A DNA stretch of 64,000 nucleotides from Symbiodinium microadriaticum (GCA_001939145.1 LSRX01000846.1:1-64000); one strand, 5' to 3'; counted from the first letter of the stretch, positions 51,081 through 61,800 are shown. Translations and numbers: made by a program. Notes: generated by a model from the sequence alone, not told the origin.

Positions 51081-51758
51081 GGCTTGTCAGACAGAGCGTG
51101 AAATTTTACAAGCTGGGAGCCCTCTCTTTCTACCACATCGGCTAGAGGTCTGCACTCAGAGACTAAGGAGAGCTTTAGCAAAGAAGAAGCAGCATTAAGA
51201 TCATGAGACATGGAAGCTTTAAACCCCTTAAACCCTTAAACCCCTAAACCCTAAACCTGAACCCTAAACCCTGTACATCATACAAGCCCCAAGCCCGATA
51301 AATCCTAAACCGAACACCCTGCTGGAAGCTGCTGCTTTGCTGGGTCCGGACAGGCCGGACACTGCGGAACAAAGAGGGGAACAATCACTCAACGGACTAC
51401 CGGTAAGGTTTAGGGCTTTACGGCTTATAATGTTTAGGGTTCAGGGGTTTAGGCGTTTAGGAGTTTTTTTGTTGCGCCTCTTTTTTGCAACTGGCACGGG
51501 TGCTGCTGGAGATCCCAATTGGGAAGGGTTTGGGGTTTAGGGTTCCGACAAGCACCGGCGGTCCCGAAAGCATAAAGAAATCCGGACTTCGGCGTGAAGC
51601 CGAGGTCGGAGGGCGGCAGGTGACACTAGAGGCGGCAAAGAGCTAACTCCCTACATCCTACATCCCCATTTAGGGCTTAGGGTCCCCAAAGACCCTCTAT
51701 CCTATGAGCCCTGAGCCCCACATCTCTCAGCCCTAAACCCTTTTCCGGCAAGCCGTAA
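51081..51758. other. no gene supported
   Basis: A short island after GGCGTAG (51082 onward, LVRQSVKFYKLGALSFYHIG) is open for twenty codons in one frame, but its phase with the upstream reading depends on which repeat unit is used as donor. CCCTAAA units at 51220-51270 and TTTAGG pieces at 51405-51460 follow. Confidence 0.4.
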
Positions 51759-51760
51759 TG

Positions 51761-51858
51761 TAGGGGCCTCAATAATTAGACTAGGGTTTTGGGGGTTCCT
51801 TGTTATCGTTATAGTAGAACATACCCCGAAACCCTATTCAAAGTTATGAAGGCCCCTA
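51761..51858. repeat. palindromic element, family 12
   Basis: TAGGGGCCTCAATAATTAGA and AAGTTATGAAGGCCCCTA arms, GGGTTTTGGGG mirrored by CCCCGAAACCC. Confidence 0.88.
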
Positions 51859-52066
51859 TAAATATACCCTAAACCCTCGGAGCCTCATCCTCAACCCCTT
51901 CGGGGTGCCTGCACTCGCATCGTTGCGCATCTGGAAGAGCAGAAGGTGCCCAGCATCGTCGCTCGCATAGACACTGTCCAGGGAGTTCGCCTGCCTCAGA
52001 AGATCACAAGAGCAACAACAAATCTCGCGATCTTAAGTTACAGACCGAAAAGCTCGAACGCCGCTT

Positions 52067-52170
52067 AGTTGCTGAGTTCAGTAGTCAAAAATAGTGTACA
52101 CTTTCAGTTTCATAAGGTAAGGAGTCATATTGTCCCAAAAAGCTTCAAGTGTACTCAGTCAGCTACTAAG
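52067..52170. repeat. palindromic element, family 13
   Basis: CTTAGTTGCTGAGTTCAGTA, GTGTACACTTTCAGTTTCAT and AGTGTACTCAGTCAGCTACT. Confidence 0.88.
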
Positions 52171-52489
52171 GCCGTGAACACCATCCTTTAGTGCCACACA
52201 AACAAGACAAGATTCAAAGATCTCAAGCCCGACGTGCACCCTGGGCTACACCCTGAACCCTAAACCCCCATCCAGCCCTCTGGATGTGAAAGCAAACTTT
52301 GCAGCAACTTCGAGTTCCGAAACTCCGGATTAAGGCTTAGGGTTTAGAGTTTAGGGTTTAATTCGGGATTTTTCCTCACCTCCGATAAATGCTCTCCTCT
52401 AAAGCCACTGCTCCGAAACTCGGGAACTCTCGCCCTTAAACCCCACACCCTGCAAACTCGAAATTTTCCCAAAAAAAAGCCTAGCTAAA

Positions 52490-52980
52490 CCTGAACCCTA
52501 AACCCTAAACTTCCTAAACCTAAACTCTAAACCCGAAAACCTGAACCCTAAACCCTAAGCCCTACGAACTATGCTACCTCCGTAGCCTTGGCGGTCTGAC
52601 CGCNACCCCTCAACCCTCGAAGCCCTCCCGCAAGCCGTATACCGTAGGATCTAAGGGGCAGGGTTTAGCGTTTCAGATTTTAGGGTTTTAGTTTTTAGGT
52701 TTGTAGGGTTTAGGGCTTATTTTAGGGTTTTAGCTTCTAGGGTTTAGGGTTTCATGGTTTAGGGCTTTAGGGTTTAGGGCTTGGGCATCCTGATACAAGC
52801 CTTGAAGTAGGCCTTTAAAGGAGCCCCCTGACAGAAGTTCTTGAAGGAAGTTACTCCCAAGCTAAACCCGAAGCTCTAAACCCTAAAACCCTAAGCCCTA
52901 CAACCCTAAAGCCTTAAACCCTTTGAAGGAATTCATAGGAAACCTTTAAAAGGGTCCCTAACCCTGAACCCTAAGCTTTT
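52490..52980. repeat. mixed CCCTAAA and TTTAGGG tracts
   Basis: CCCTAAA orientation 52490-52565, TTTAGGG orientation 52660-52785, CCCTAAA again 52860-52925. One ambiguous base at 52604. No gene seen. Confidence 0.8.
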
Positions 52981-52981
52981 C

Positions 52982-53187
52982 TGGGTAGTTGTCCAGACTA
53001 GGGTCCCTTTTAGGGTCCTTTTTATGGTTTATGGTTTATGGTTTAAGGTTTAGGGCATAGGGTTTAGGGTTTAGGATTCAAGGTTTAGGGTGTAGGGTCT
53101 AGGGTTTAGGGTTTAGGATCCTTTTCATAAGGGTGCCGTACTATATTGGGGATCCAAAAAGGACCCTAGTTTAGAGAACTACCCATG
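52982..53187. repeat. palindromic element, family 7, with TTTAGGG array inside
   Basis: TGGGTAGTTGTCCAGACTAG at the left, TTTAGAGAACTACCCATG at the right, core GGGTGCCGTACTATATTGGG. About 90 bp of TTTATGG and TTTAGGG units lie between GGGTCCTTTTTATGG and GATCCTTTTCATAAGGG. Confidence 0.9.
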
Positions 53188-53273
53188 TAGTGGTGGGGCT
53201 TGAGGCCTTCGTCCCTAGATTTCAGGGCTTGAGGGTCTGAGGGTGTGCTGGTTCTCAGCTTCGAATGCCCAAA

Positions 53274-53380
53274 GGGTCCTATGTACCTATTTTGTAGAAT
53301 GTAGGGTTTCTATACTAGGAATTATTACTATGATTTAGCGAAGTATCTCCCCCCCCCCCCCAAAGAAAAGGGTACTTTGG
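53274..53380. repeat. palindromic element, family 4, with a C13 run
   Basis: GGGTCCTATGTACCTATTTT at the left; interior TAGGGTTTCTATACTAGGAA is the reverse complement of 25498-25596; thirteen C at 53349-53361. Confidence 0.78.
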
Positions 53381-53663
53381 GATGAGGTTTCGTGGCAGTC
53401 TGGGCATTGAGCCAAGAGTCTTTCAGGATCGTGTGCTGTTTCAGTCTCAGTGATGTATAGTGATCAGGACCACTCTTCACTGCCTACTGTATGGGTTTGT
53501 AGCGGCGTCAACAATTTGCAAAGTGGTTCACGTCTACACATCCACATAGCTATGCACGTCAGTCGGCGGCGAAAGTACCAGATGTGACGACCTGGCTAGC
53601 CACCCAGTACTAGTTGCACGGTTTGGGCCAACGATACATGGAAGGATCCTTTACCCTAATGGT

Positions 53664-53772
53664 CCTAAGGGTCCATGTACCCAAATAGTACATACTTTGG
53701 CCTTATAACGTAGTCCCTATATAGGTACTCTGTGGCCAAACTATATACTATTTGGGTACATGGACCCTAAGG
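53664..53772. repeat. palindromic element, family 3
   Basis: CCTAAGGGTCCATGTACCCA and TGGGTACATGGACCCTAAGG arms, GGCCTTATAACGTAGTCCC centre. Confidence 0.93.
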
Positions 53773-54783
53773 GTTAAACAAGATCGATGCTCCTCGTGAG
53801 GCAATCTGCCCCAAATCTCTTCCTGAAAATTGCAGACACCTCAAATCTACGTGCTCCGTTGAGTATCCCTTAACCCCAAGCGCAAGACATTTACAGCACC
53901 GCCCGCATCCGTGGAGCCTTCGGGTATAGAACCATGAGACCTAAATCTACAGGAGCCTCAACAACTAGAATAGGGTTCTGAGGCATCTTGTTATACCCTC
54001 CAGTCGGCTGTGCACGCGCAGATTTCAGCTTCGGCGGTGTCGAGCTTTTTGTCGACAGGCGAAGTGGTTTGGGCACATTGACACTTTCGCAAGTGCCCTT
54101 CGTACTGGCAAAAACATAGGATCGTCACTTCACGTGTTCGTGGGGGGGGGGAGGGTGGGCGGGGCATGAAAGCGATCATAGAACACTACACTTTTGGTAG
54201 CTTCACATGCTCTTGTCTGTTCTCGCTGATGCTGCTTTCTGAAAACACTACATGGATATCTATATACTATAATGTAAGCACAAGCTGTATTCTAGCTGCT
54301 AAGGCCAAGGGCCCTCTATTGTACCGTCTACAAATATCCCGACCCAATAATACCCGAAACCCTGGATCCTCTGCCCTGTGCCCCGAGCTTTTCGTGCATC
54401 GCCATTCCTACTCTAGTCGGGTTCGTTTGAAGCTCGTCAGCTCGTCGTCTCGTGCGTCGTCGCCGTTGGTCTTTGTCCTTCGTCCTTGGTGTCTTCAGAC
54501 AATGCCCCGCAATTTGAGATTTGCAGACCAGGGAATTGAAGCTGCATCCGGCACAACACATGCGAGATCCGAACCAGTTTGCATGTGCTAAGCCCTACTT
54601 TGTAACACGCAAGGGTCAAAAATTCAAACTTTGAACGCGGCACACGCCGAGAATTCTCCCACGGGGTTCGTCGAGTCATGGATGGCTGTATACCTTGCGC
54701 TTACGCTTTGGCGCTGCCGTGACTGCTTGTCTTGCTGGACGGCGCCTTCCACAGTCGATGCGAATCGTGGCAGGGCCAGCAAA
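53773..54783. other. no supported gene; overlapping frames on both strands
   Basis: 54166-54591 (+, 141 codons) overlaps 54328-54561 and 54437-54679 (-). None shows a recognisable motif, and several frames are simultaneously open in the GTCGTCGTC-rich part near 54440, so no call is made. Confidence 0.45.
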
Positions 54784-54873
54784 CCCTAGGGCTCCAGTTA
54801 CCTAAATAATGGGTTAATGGGCTTCTGATTATATGGCTGGTAACCTACTATATAGGTAACTGGAGCCCTAGGG
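54784..54873. repeat. palindromic element, family 16 (single copy here)
   Basis: CCCTAGGGCTCCAGTTACCT and AGGTAACTGGAGCCCTAGGG are perfect inverted 20-mers. Confidence 0.95.
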
Positions 54874-55199
54874 AAACTCGACAAAATGTTGCATGTGTTC
54901 AACCGAGCGTGTCTTAAGACTAAGCGTTGAATGTGCTGGCAGGGCCGTGACAGACGTCGGGCACGTCAAGTTTGGCGCGCGTGAGCGGTCGACTGCAGAA
55001 TTGGTATAACTAGATAAAAACCTCTACTCATGTCTCATAGGGATCGTGCTGCTACTTGTTCAGGCCCCCGAATATGTTCTACAAGCAGCAAGTGACAAAC
55101 CCACAGGCCTGAAACCGGAAGCCACTAGAGCTCTTAGCCCAACCAGCCTTCGATTCAAAAAAACAACTCGACAGCAAAACCCTGAAAGTGAAAGACAAC

Positions 55200-55270
55200 T
55201 CCCTAAAACCCTAAATACCCTAAACCCTAAAACCTAAAACCTAAAACCCTAAAACCCTAAACCCTAAACC
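55200..55270. repeat. CCCTAAA-like tract
   Basis: CCCTAAAACC and CCTAAAACCTAAAACC units. Confidence 0.9.
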
Positions 55271-55337
55271 AAACTTGGGGGGGCCTTGTTTGGCATGGCG
55301 CACGGAGGTATTGAGGAAGCCTACAGGGTTTCATGGT

Positions 55338-55446
55338 CCCTTAGGGTCCATGTACCCACATAGTCTATACTTTGGCCACAGAGTACCTTTTTGGGGGACT
55401 ACTTTAAGGCCAAAGTATGTACTATTTGGGTACATGGACCCTTTGG
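55338..55446. repeat. palindromic element, family 3
   Basis: CCCTTAGGGTCCATGTACCC and GGGTACATGGACCCTTTGGG arms, CTTTGGCC and GGCCAAAG inside. Confidence 0.92.
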
Positions 55447-55512
55447 GGGTTGGTAATTTTCTAAAGCCCCGGTCTTGCATTCCAACGCCAGACTCCGAAC
55501 GCTGCGAGGCCT

Positions 55513-55614
55513 CTTAGTTGCTGAGTTCAAAAGCCCAAAAAAGTGTACACTTTCAGTTTTTGTAAGGAGGCATATTATGCCCAAAAAAGTGTAAAGTGTA
55601 CTCATTCAGCTACT
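55513..55614. repeat. palindromic element, family 13
   Basis: CTTAGTTGCTGAGTTCAAAA, GTGTACACTTTCAGTTTTTG and GTGTACTCATTCAGCTACTC. Confidence 0.88.
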
Positions 55615-55923
55615 CAGGGTGTATTCGGGTCCCTTGAAGCCTCAAGATCCCCAGTTTGCCGAACCGCTTGGAAAGGAACCTGCTGCGAACACTTGGGTAG
55701 TTCGGGAGTTTGGGTTTCCCGGTAGTAAACCCTAAATCCTAAACTCTAAATCATCAACCCTAAGCCCTAAACTCAAGATCCCCTAGTAGTATATGGAATA
55801 GGTACCTGAATGCGAGCTCGGGCTCTTCGCAGTGGGTTTTGAAGGCTTTCCTTAAGCCCCGAAAACCTGCCTTTTTGAGGACTAATATTCAAGACAGCAT
55901 GCGGAAGAAGGAAAGGTTGCTTA

Positions 55924-56020
55924 CTTCCCCATTAAGCCAAGGAAATAGAAGGGTGAAACTTTCAGGTTGCTACTAAATTATGATAAGAACACAGAACAGT
56001 TTAAAGGTTGGGTATTGGAG
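55924..56020. repeat. dispersed element, family 14
   Basis: CTTCCCCATTAAGCCAAGGA, TTCAGGTTGCTACTAAATTA and TTTAAAGGTTGGGTATTGGA. Confidence 0.75.
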
Positions 56021-56035
56021 AACTGAAGTTGTTTT

Positions 56036-56105
56036 GGTCTAAAACAGGGTCCCTTAAGGGGGTCCTTTTTCTAAGGGTGCCGTACTATATTGGGGACCTA
56101 AAGTT
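56036..56105. repeat. palindromic element, family 7, one side only
   Basis: TCTAAAACAGGGTCCCTTAA and AGGGTGCCGTACTATATTGG; no right arm. Confidence 0.75.
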
Positions 56106-56329
56106 AAAAGAAGCACGAAAATTTCGTAAAAAACATGCAAAAGCCATACCACCGATCCACTTCCTCAAACGGAGGCTGCACGATTTCAATTGCATCAGTT
56201 GAATCCGAAAACTGAGCCACAAGTCATTCAACACTCAAACCTAAACCCCGAACCCTCTTTCGACGAAACCTAGGCTATACTCCGAACCCTATGAAAACAC
56301 ATGAACCCCTTCAAAGAGCCCCAAACTCC

Positions 56330-56410
56330 GAACACTCCTAAACCCTAAACCCTAAACCCCTAAACTTTCCCTAAACCCTAAACGCCAAGCCCCTTATCTC
56401 CTAAACCCTA
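56330..56410. repeat. CCCTAAA-like tract
   Basis: CCTAAACCCTAAACCCCTAA and related units. Confidence 0.88.
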
Positions 56411-56591
56411 AACGCACGTGGATTCCCTATGGCTTCTGAACCCTACATAGTCCCCCAAAGCCTAAAACCCAGCATCCAAAACACACCACAGAAACCCCGT
56501 TTTCGGCGTTACTAAGATGGCCCCTATATTGGGCAAAGAGACACCGCAAGAACCCTACAAAGGCCGCATAGTCTTCTGACCACGCATATGG

Positions 56592-56645
56592 CACCTATAC
56601 TGCATCGCCAAAGTATATACTATACTATATGGGTACATTGACCCG
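56592..56645. repeat. palindromic element, family 3, right half
   Basis: GCCAAAGTATATACTATACT and TATGGGTACATTGACCC. Confidence 0.7.
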
Positions 56646-57235
56646 AAGGCCCTAGACCCTATAGAACCCTTATACCTAAATCCTAAACCCTAAACCCTAC
56701 ACCCTACAACCCTGAGCCCTAAAACCCTGAGCCCCTTTTTTGCCTGCACCGTCTGTGGGGGATGAGGAGCCCAGGTGCTGCCAAAGCCGGAGTCAGCCTG
56801 AACGTGGGCCTATGGCTCCAGGGTCTGAATGGGCTTGAGGGTTTGGGGCTTAAAACCTAAACCCTAAACCCAAAAACGGGCTTAGGGGGCTTAGGGTTGG
56901 AAGGTCTTTCTGGTTTTCGGTCCACAACGGCGGTGTTGATGGGTTCAGGGGATTCTGGTTTTTTGGGTACTTTGGGGGTTACTAGGGCTGATGGGATGTG
57001 GTTACACCGTGGGACAATGTATGCATCATGTCACACACTGTAAGGCTTTTCGCACTAAATTGTCTTCTGGCTTCGTATGTCGGGCTGTTGACTCAAGGGC
57101 TTTGGGCCCGTAGCCTGCGACAAAAACCCTACTATGCTTTTGAGTCCAAAGACCGTGTGTATGCGCACATCAGCCTGTTCAGAACGGCAGTGAATAATGC
57201 ATGAACACTGAAGCCGCTGCCCAAAGATCACACTT

Positions 57236-57392
57236 AACCCAAAACCTTAAAACCCTAAACCCCAAACCCCAAACCCTAAACCCCAAACCTTAAAACCCTA
57301 AACCCCAAACCCTAAACCCCTAAGCCCTAAACCCTAAACCCCAACACATAAACCCTAAACCCTAAACCCCAAAGCCTAAACCCCAAACCCTC
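57236..57392. repeat. CCCTAAA/CCCCAAA tract
   Basis: AAACCCTAAACCCCAAACC units with a roughly 33-bp higher-order spacing. Confidence 0.93.
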
Positions 57393-57467
57393 CATGCAGG
57401 CCAGAAGCGATCTTGAGGTCGCGCGCGACCTTCGCAGCAAAGGCTGGGTGTGGGGGACTTTGGAACC

Positions 57468-57583
57468 TACCAAGAGTCTCCATTGTAGTTCTTTTATGTT
57501 CTTATTTGGGGTTACCTTTTAGGATCCTCAATATAAAAAGGGTTAAACCACAATCAAAGGAACTGCAATGGAGACTATAGGTA
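57468..57583. repeat. palindromic element, family 2
   Basis: TACCAAGAGTCTCCATTGTA and CTGCAATGGAGACTATAGGT; the loop contains GGGGTTACCTTTTAGGATCC. It adjoins the left boundary of the segmental duplication. Confidence 0.88.
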
Positions 57584-57865
57584 GACTCTTCAAACGGTGT
57601 GCGGATCGAACACATAGTCACATAGTCAAGGTGCAAGGTGAAATCGAAGTCCGAAACCCGACAGCCTAACCGCAAAGGCACGTAACGCTTCGAAGTGTCC
57701 CTAAACCCTATAAAGCCTAAACCCTAAAACCTAAATCCTAAACCCCTAAATCCTCAGCCCTAAACCCTTCCCCTAAATCCTCAGCCCTATAAACCCTTAG
57801 CCCTAAGCCTTGGGACTCCGAAAGTGCAGGGGCTCTGCACGAGCAAAGATGTTGCCGGTCTGACA

Positions 57866-57941
57866 TCAGCGCTTCGACAACACATGTGTGCAACTGGCGC
57901 GCGAGTGCTGCTCTGTAACGCCGCTAACAGCATCTGCATGG
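57866..57941 (-). pseudogene. former C-terminal tail in another frame
   Basis: The extra base in CTCAAGCACTGTGCAGC shifts the frame; the other frame reads VQQIQAFDHADAVSGVTEQH and ends LSKR then TGA (57866-57868), matching the tail at 28530. Confidence 0.55.
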
Positions 57942-59420
57942 TCAAAGGCTTGGATCTGCTGCACAGTGCTTGAGCTTATCCTGCACCGCACTGCTGTCAC
58001 CACCATGGGCAGAATTGCCCCACGTCACAACGGATCCATCACCAAGAATGGCAGCAAAAGCGCTGCCAGAAGCTTGGATCTGGTGCACGTTCTTCAGCTG
58101 ATCCTGCACGGCACTGCTATCACCACCATCGGCAGCACCACCCCAGGTCACGACGGATCCATCGCCAAGAATGGCAGCAAAAGCGCTGCCAGAAGCTCGG
58201 ATCTGCTGCACGTTCTTCAGCTGATCCTTCACGGCACTGCTGTCACCACCATAGGCAGATTTACCCCACGTCACGACGGATCCATCACCAAGAATGGCAG
58301 CAAAAGCACAGGCCGCGGCTTGGATCTGCTGCACGTTCTTCAGTTGATCCTGCACGGTGCTACTGTCACCACCATGGGCAGCCTCACCCCAGGTCACAAC
58401 CGATCCATCGCCAAGAATGGCAGCAAAAGCCTGTGAATCTGAAGAGGCTTGGATCTGCTGCACGTTCTTCAGTTGATCCTGCACGGTGCTACTGTCACCA
58501 CCATGGGCAGCCTCACCCCAGGTCACAACCGATCCATCGCCAAGAATGGCAGCAAAAGCGTGGAGAGAGGCTTGGATCTGCTGCACGTTCTTCAGCTGAT
58601 CCTGCACCGCACTACTGTCACCACCATAGAATGTATGACCCCAGGTCACGACGGATCCATCACCAAGAATGGCAGCAAAAGCACCGCGAGAGGCTTGGAT
58701 CTGCTGCACGTTCTTGAGCTGATCCTGCACGGCGCTGCTATCACCACCATTGTCAGCACTACCCCAGGTCACGACGGATCCATCGCCAAGAATGGCAGCA
58801 AAAGCGCTGCCAGAGGCTTGGATCTGCTGCACATTCTTCAACTGATCCTGCACGACACTACTGTCACCACCATAAACAAAATGACCCCAGGTCACGACGG
58901 ATCCATCATCAAGAATGGCAGCAAAAGCACCGCGAGAGGCTTGGATCTGCTGCACATTCTTCAGCTGATCCTGCACGGCACTACTGTCACCACCAGTGGC
59001 AGCTCTACCCCAGGTCAAGACGGATCCATCACCAATAATGGCAGCAAAAGCGCTGGCATTTGCTTGGATCTCCTGCACGCTCTTGAGCTGATCCTGCACG
59101 GCACTACTGTCACCACCAGCGGCAGCATCACCCCAGGTCACGACGGATCCATCGCCAAGAATTGCAGCAAAAGCTTGGGAACTAGCTTGAACTTGGATTC
59201 TCTGTATCTGCAACATTAGTACATCACCGTTCTCGAGCTTGGCATGCTTGATCGATGCAGATGCATCCAAAACGATTCCAGATGAGCCCACGAGCCGCCC
59301 TCTGCCGACTCCGAGTGCGATCTGTGCCCGGCGTTGCAGGGCTCCGACGTCTTCATCCAAGCCTGCCTTCACAGTGACGGCCTTGCCGCTGAGCAGCCCA
59401 ACGTCCACGGTAATCGACAT
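57942..59420 (-). CDS. ubiquitin-like domain plus ten RCC1-like repeats
   Basis: 492 residues from the ATG at 59420, directly preceded by CGGTAG (AG acceptor type). Ubl-like residues 1-72 (MSITVDVGLLSGKAVTVKAG, ALQRRAQIALGV, GDVLML), no Gly-Gly end. Ten repeats from residue 83, nine of 41 residues and the sixth of 43 (SSDSQ insertion). Repeats 6 and 7 are nearly identical (GEAAHGGDSSTVQDQLKN), a recent internal duplication. Variation is concentrated in the four residues after VVTWG (DAAA, RAAT, HFVY, SADN, HTFY, EAAH, KSAY, GAAD, NSAH), while the scaffold is almost invariant. Probable beta-propeller; partner unknown. Confidence 0.86.
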   Translation of the reverse strand: MSITVDVGLLSGKAVTVKAGLDEDVGALQRRAQIALGVGRGRLVGSSGIVLDASASIKHAKLENGDVLMLQIQRIQVQASSQAFAAILGDGSVVTWGDAAAGGDSSAVQDQLKSVQEIQANASAFAAIIGDGSVLTWGRAATGGDSSAVQDQLKNVQQIQASRGAFAAILDDGSVVTWGHFVYGGDSSVVQDQLKNVQQIQASGSAFAAILGDGSVVTWGSADNGGDSSAVQDQLKNVQQIQASRGAFAAILGDGSVVTWGHTFYGGDSSAVQDQLKNVQQIQASLHAFAAILGDGSVVTWGEAAHGGDSSTVQDQLKNVQQIQASSDSQAFAAILGDGSVVTWGEAAHGGDSSTVQDQLKNVQQIQAAACAFAAILGDGSVVTWGKSAYGGDSSAVKDQLKNVQQIRASGSAFAAILGDGSVVTWGGAADGGDSSAVQDQLKNVHQIQASGSAFAAILGDGSVVTWGNSAHGGDSSAVQDKLKHCAADPSL

Positions 59421-59799
59421 CTACCGAGTGTACTGTTTGGGGAGGCTTCAGGAAACTTTCATGATGAGGTCCGAAAACAGCTGGTCTGGCAAAAGAAATC
59501 CAAAACAAGAACGTACATCTTAGAGGCCATGCGAATATAGGGCCCTGAAATAAATAATTGGAATAGGCTTTTGAGGTCGATCGTGTTATAAACATAGGAG
59601 CCCAAAGGAACACCCTAAACCCTAAACCCTAAACCCAAAGCCCTAAGGCCCAAACTCTAAGCCCTAAACCAAGGTGCCAGTAGTCCTCCAGACTGGTGGC
59701 ATTAGATGGGATGTGTTCTGGACAACAGGCAGGCGGAGAACGTGGGTCTGAGAGCTTGGACAAAAGGCCTCTGTCAATGACATGGGACCTTTAGAGTGT

Positions 59800-59885
59800 A
59801 GGGTTTAGGGTCTAGGGGTGGAGGGTTAGGGTTTAGGGTTTATAGGGTTTGGGGTCTAGGGGTCTAGGCTTAGGGTTTAGGGTTA
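59800..59885. repeat. TTTAGGG-like tract
   Basis: GGGTTTAGG and GGGTCTAGG units. Confidence 0.88.
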
Positions 59886-60335
59886 GTAGGCTTTCGATGA
59901 AAATTAGAAACCCGAACGAATAGAGGAACTCCTCTTTAGGCTTCTATGTGATTGGGTGTAAGTTCCTACATACCCTGTCGCATTCAATATCCAGACGTCC
60001 TCAACCCGGAACCTGACCAACGCGACGCTTCCTGTCTCAATGGCTCGGGAAACAGCTGAACCGAACCAGAACCTCCTAAACCTAAACCCTAAATCCTACA
60101 TAGACCCTGAAGAACCTACCATTTTATATAAGGGTTCAGGTCTTAGCGTTGAGGGGGTATATAGAGTGCAGGGTTTAGGGTTTAGGGTTCAAGGTGGCTG
60201 AGGATAAGTTGATATCTAATTAAGGCGCATGGCTAGGGTGTAGGGCGTAGGTTTGGGAGTCGAAGCTTTCAACTTAGATCGCATAGGCCGTGAGACGGAC
60301 AGTACCCTGGCCCGTGCAACTCAAAACAGCTCAGG

Positions 60336-60445
60336 GTTTAGGGTTTAGGGTTTATAAGGTTTAATTTCTGATATATTTAGGGTTTAGGGATTATAGGGTT
60401 TAGGGATTAGGGTTTAGGGATCAGGGTTTAGGGTTTAGGGTTTAC
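60336..60445. repeat. TTTAGGG tract
   Basis: GGGTTTAGGG and GGGATTATAGGG units. Confidence 0.92.
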
Positions 60446-60449
60446 GGAG

Positions 60450-60775
60450 GAACCTTGGCCCCTAAACTCTAACAACTCATCTCCCCAAGTCAGCCTGAAT
60501 CACCAGGGTTCGACCACCAAAGCCTACACCGAACGCTTCAAACCTGAGCGTCGATCACGAAATGCCAAAGCCCAATGCTTCAACAGGCCTGCGCATCTGC
60601 AATCTACGTCCAGCACACGCATACAGTACATGCTTGATCCCTGGAGCCCTGCTCCCTAAACCCTAAACCCAACCTGCAACTCTCTTTGCCTACAGTTTAG
60701 CAGCCATTATCCCTGAATCAGGAGGCTGAGCCCATAAAAACTGCAGGCAATTATAGGGTCCCAGGCAAAAAAAAT
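60450..60775. other. no gene supported
   Basis: Unique sequence between oppositely oriented telomere-like tracts; contains only short frames. Confidence 0.5.
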
Positions 60776-60777
60776 CC

Positions 60778-60945
60778 TAAGCCCCAAACCCTAAGCCCTA
60801 AACCCTAATCCCTACACCCTAAATTTATCAGAAATTCAACCCTAAACCCTAATCCCTAAACCGTAAATCTATCAGAAATTACACCGTAAACCCTAATCCC
60901 TAATCCCTAAACCCTAACCCCTAAACCCCAGACCCTCAACCCTCC
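60778..60945. repeat. CCCTAAA tract with a duplicated unit
   Basis: CCCTAAACCCTAATCCCTA followed by AATTTATCAGAAATT occurs twice (60800-60845 and 60845-60890). Confidence 0.92.
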
Positions 60946-61018
60946 TCCATGCTCCCGCGCCCTGGCCTGGCAGAGCGACAATCCCCCACGATGGCCCGCC
61001 ACGAGCACCTTTCAAGCC

Positions 61019-61195
61019 ACGGTTTAGGGTTTAGGGTTTAGGGTTCAAGCCGCAGTAGCTGGCTGTGGTCGGTTTTGCCGGGCTTGGCCCTGCTTAGGGC
61101 TTAAGGGCTTTCGGGTTTAGGGCTTTAGGGCTTTAGGCCTCAAGGGTTTAAGGTCTAGGGTTCAGGGCTTGAGGGTTAAAGGGTTGAGCTTGCGA
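61019..61195. repeat. TTTAGGG tract
   Basis: TTTAGGGTTTAGGG at 61021-61045 and degenerate units at 61095-61190; opposite to 60778-60945. Confidence 0.85.
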
Positions 61196-61759
61196 TGTCG
61201 TTAAGGCACTTAGTTCCTGAAAGTATTTGGGCGAGTGCGGCCAGTCCTGTCTCTGCTTTTGACTCTGCTAAGCTGCTAACCGTAGCAATGTACCAGTACC
61301 AGCAAGTAAGTGGGCGTCGTCCCAGACCTCGGAGCGGACAAAGTAGGCGTTGTCGTCATTGTCCCCCCTAAACCCCTAAACCCTAAACCCCCAACCCTAA
61401 ACCCTAAACACTACTTCAACCAGTTCGAAGAGGCTACAGCGCGCCTCAGCCCCAAATCCTACAGTGCCATGAGAACCTCGAAGCTACACTAATCCGCTAC
61501 TGTAATATAGAAGCCCTAACGACTAGAATGGGCTTTTGGGTTATTTTATGCTGCTCAGTAGCTGGAGGTGTCTGGTGACACTGTGAGGTTTTGTAGGGTA
61601 TTTGTTCTACTAACAGAGCAGGAGCTCCAGTACTAAAGACTACACTAACGAATCCTAAGCCCCAAACCCTAATCATGGTAGGGCTTGTATATTAGGAGGT
61701 ACACATTATCTCTCTTCTTCAACAACCAGGCCCAAAAAAGTTCAAACTTTTTAGGATAG

Positions 61760-61800
<41 letters not shown>

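Larger units (their letters stand above)
57583..59990. repeat. segmental duplication, copy 2
   Basis: Collinear with 28347-30507 (see there). It contains one more RCC1-like repeat. Copy 1 has about 35 extra bases (TTTAGGTTGCGCCGAGC...) between TACACTCGG and the ATG that this copy lacks. Confidence 0.9.

Noticed and set aside
54166-54591. 141-codon plus ORF
   Set aside because: Several frames on both strands are open over the same GTCGTC-rich segment and none has a recognisable motif.
57888-58717. Programmed overlap of two plus-strand ORFs
   Set aside because: Same antisense shadow as above; the frame switch coincides with the SSDSQ insertion of repeat 6 in the minus gene.
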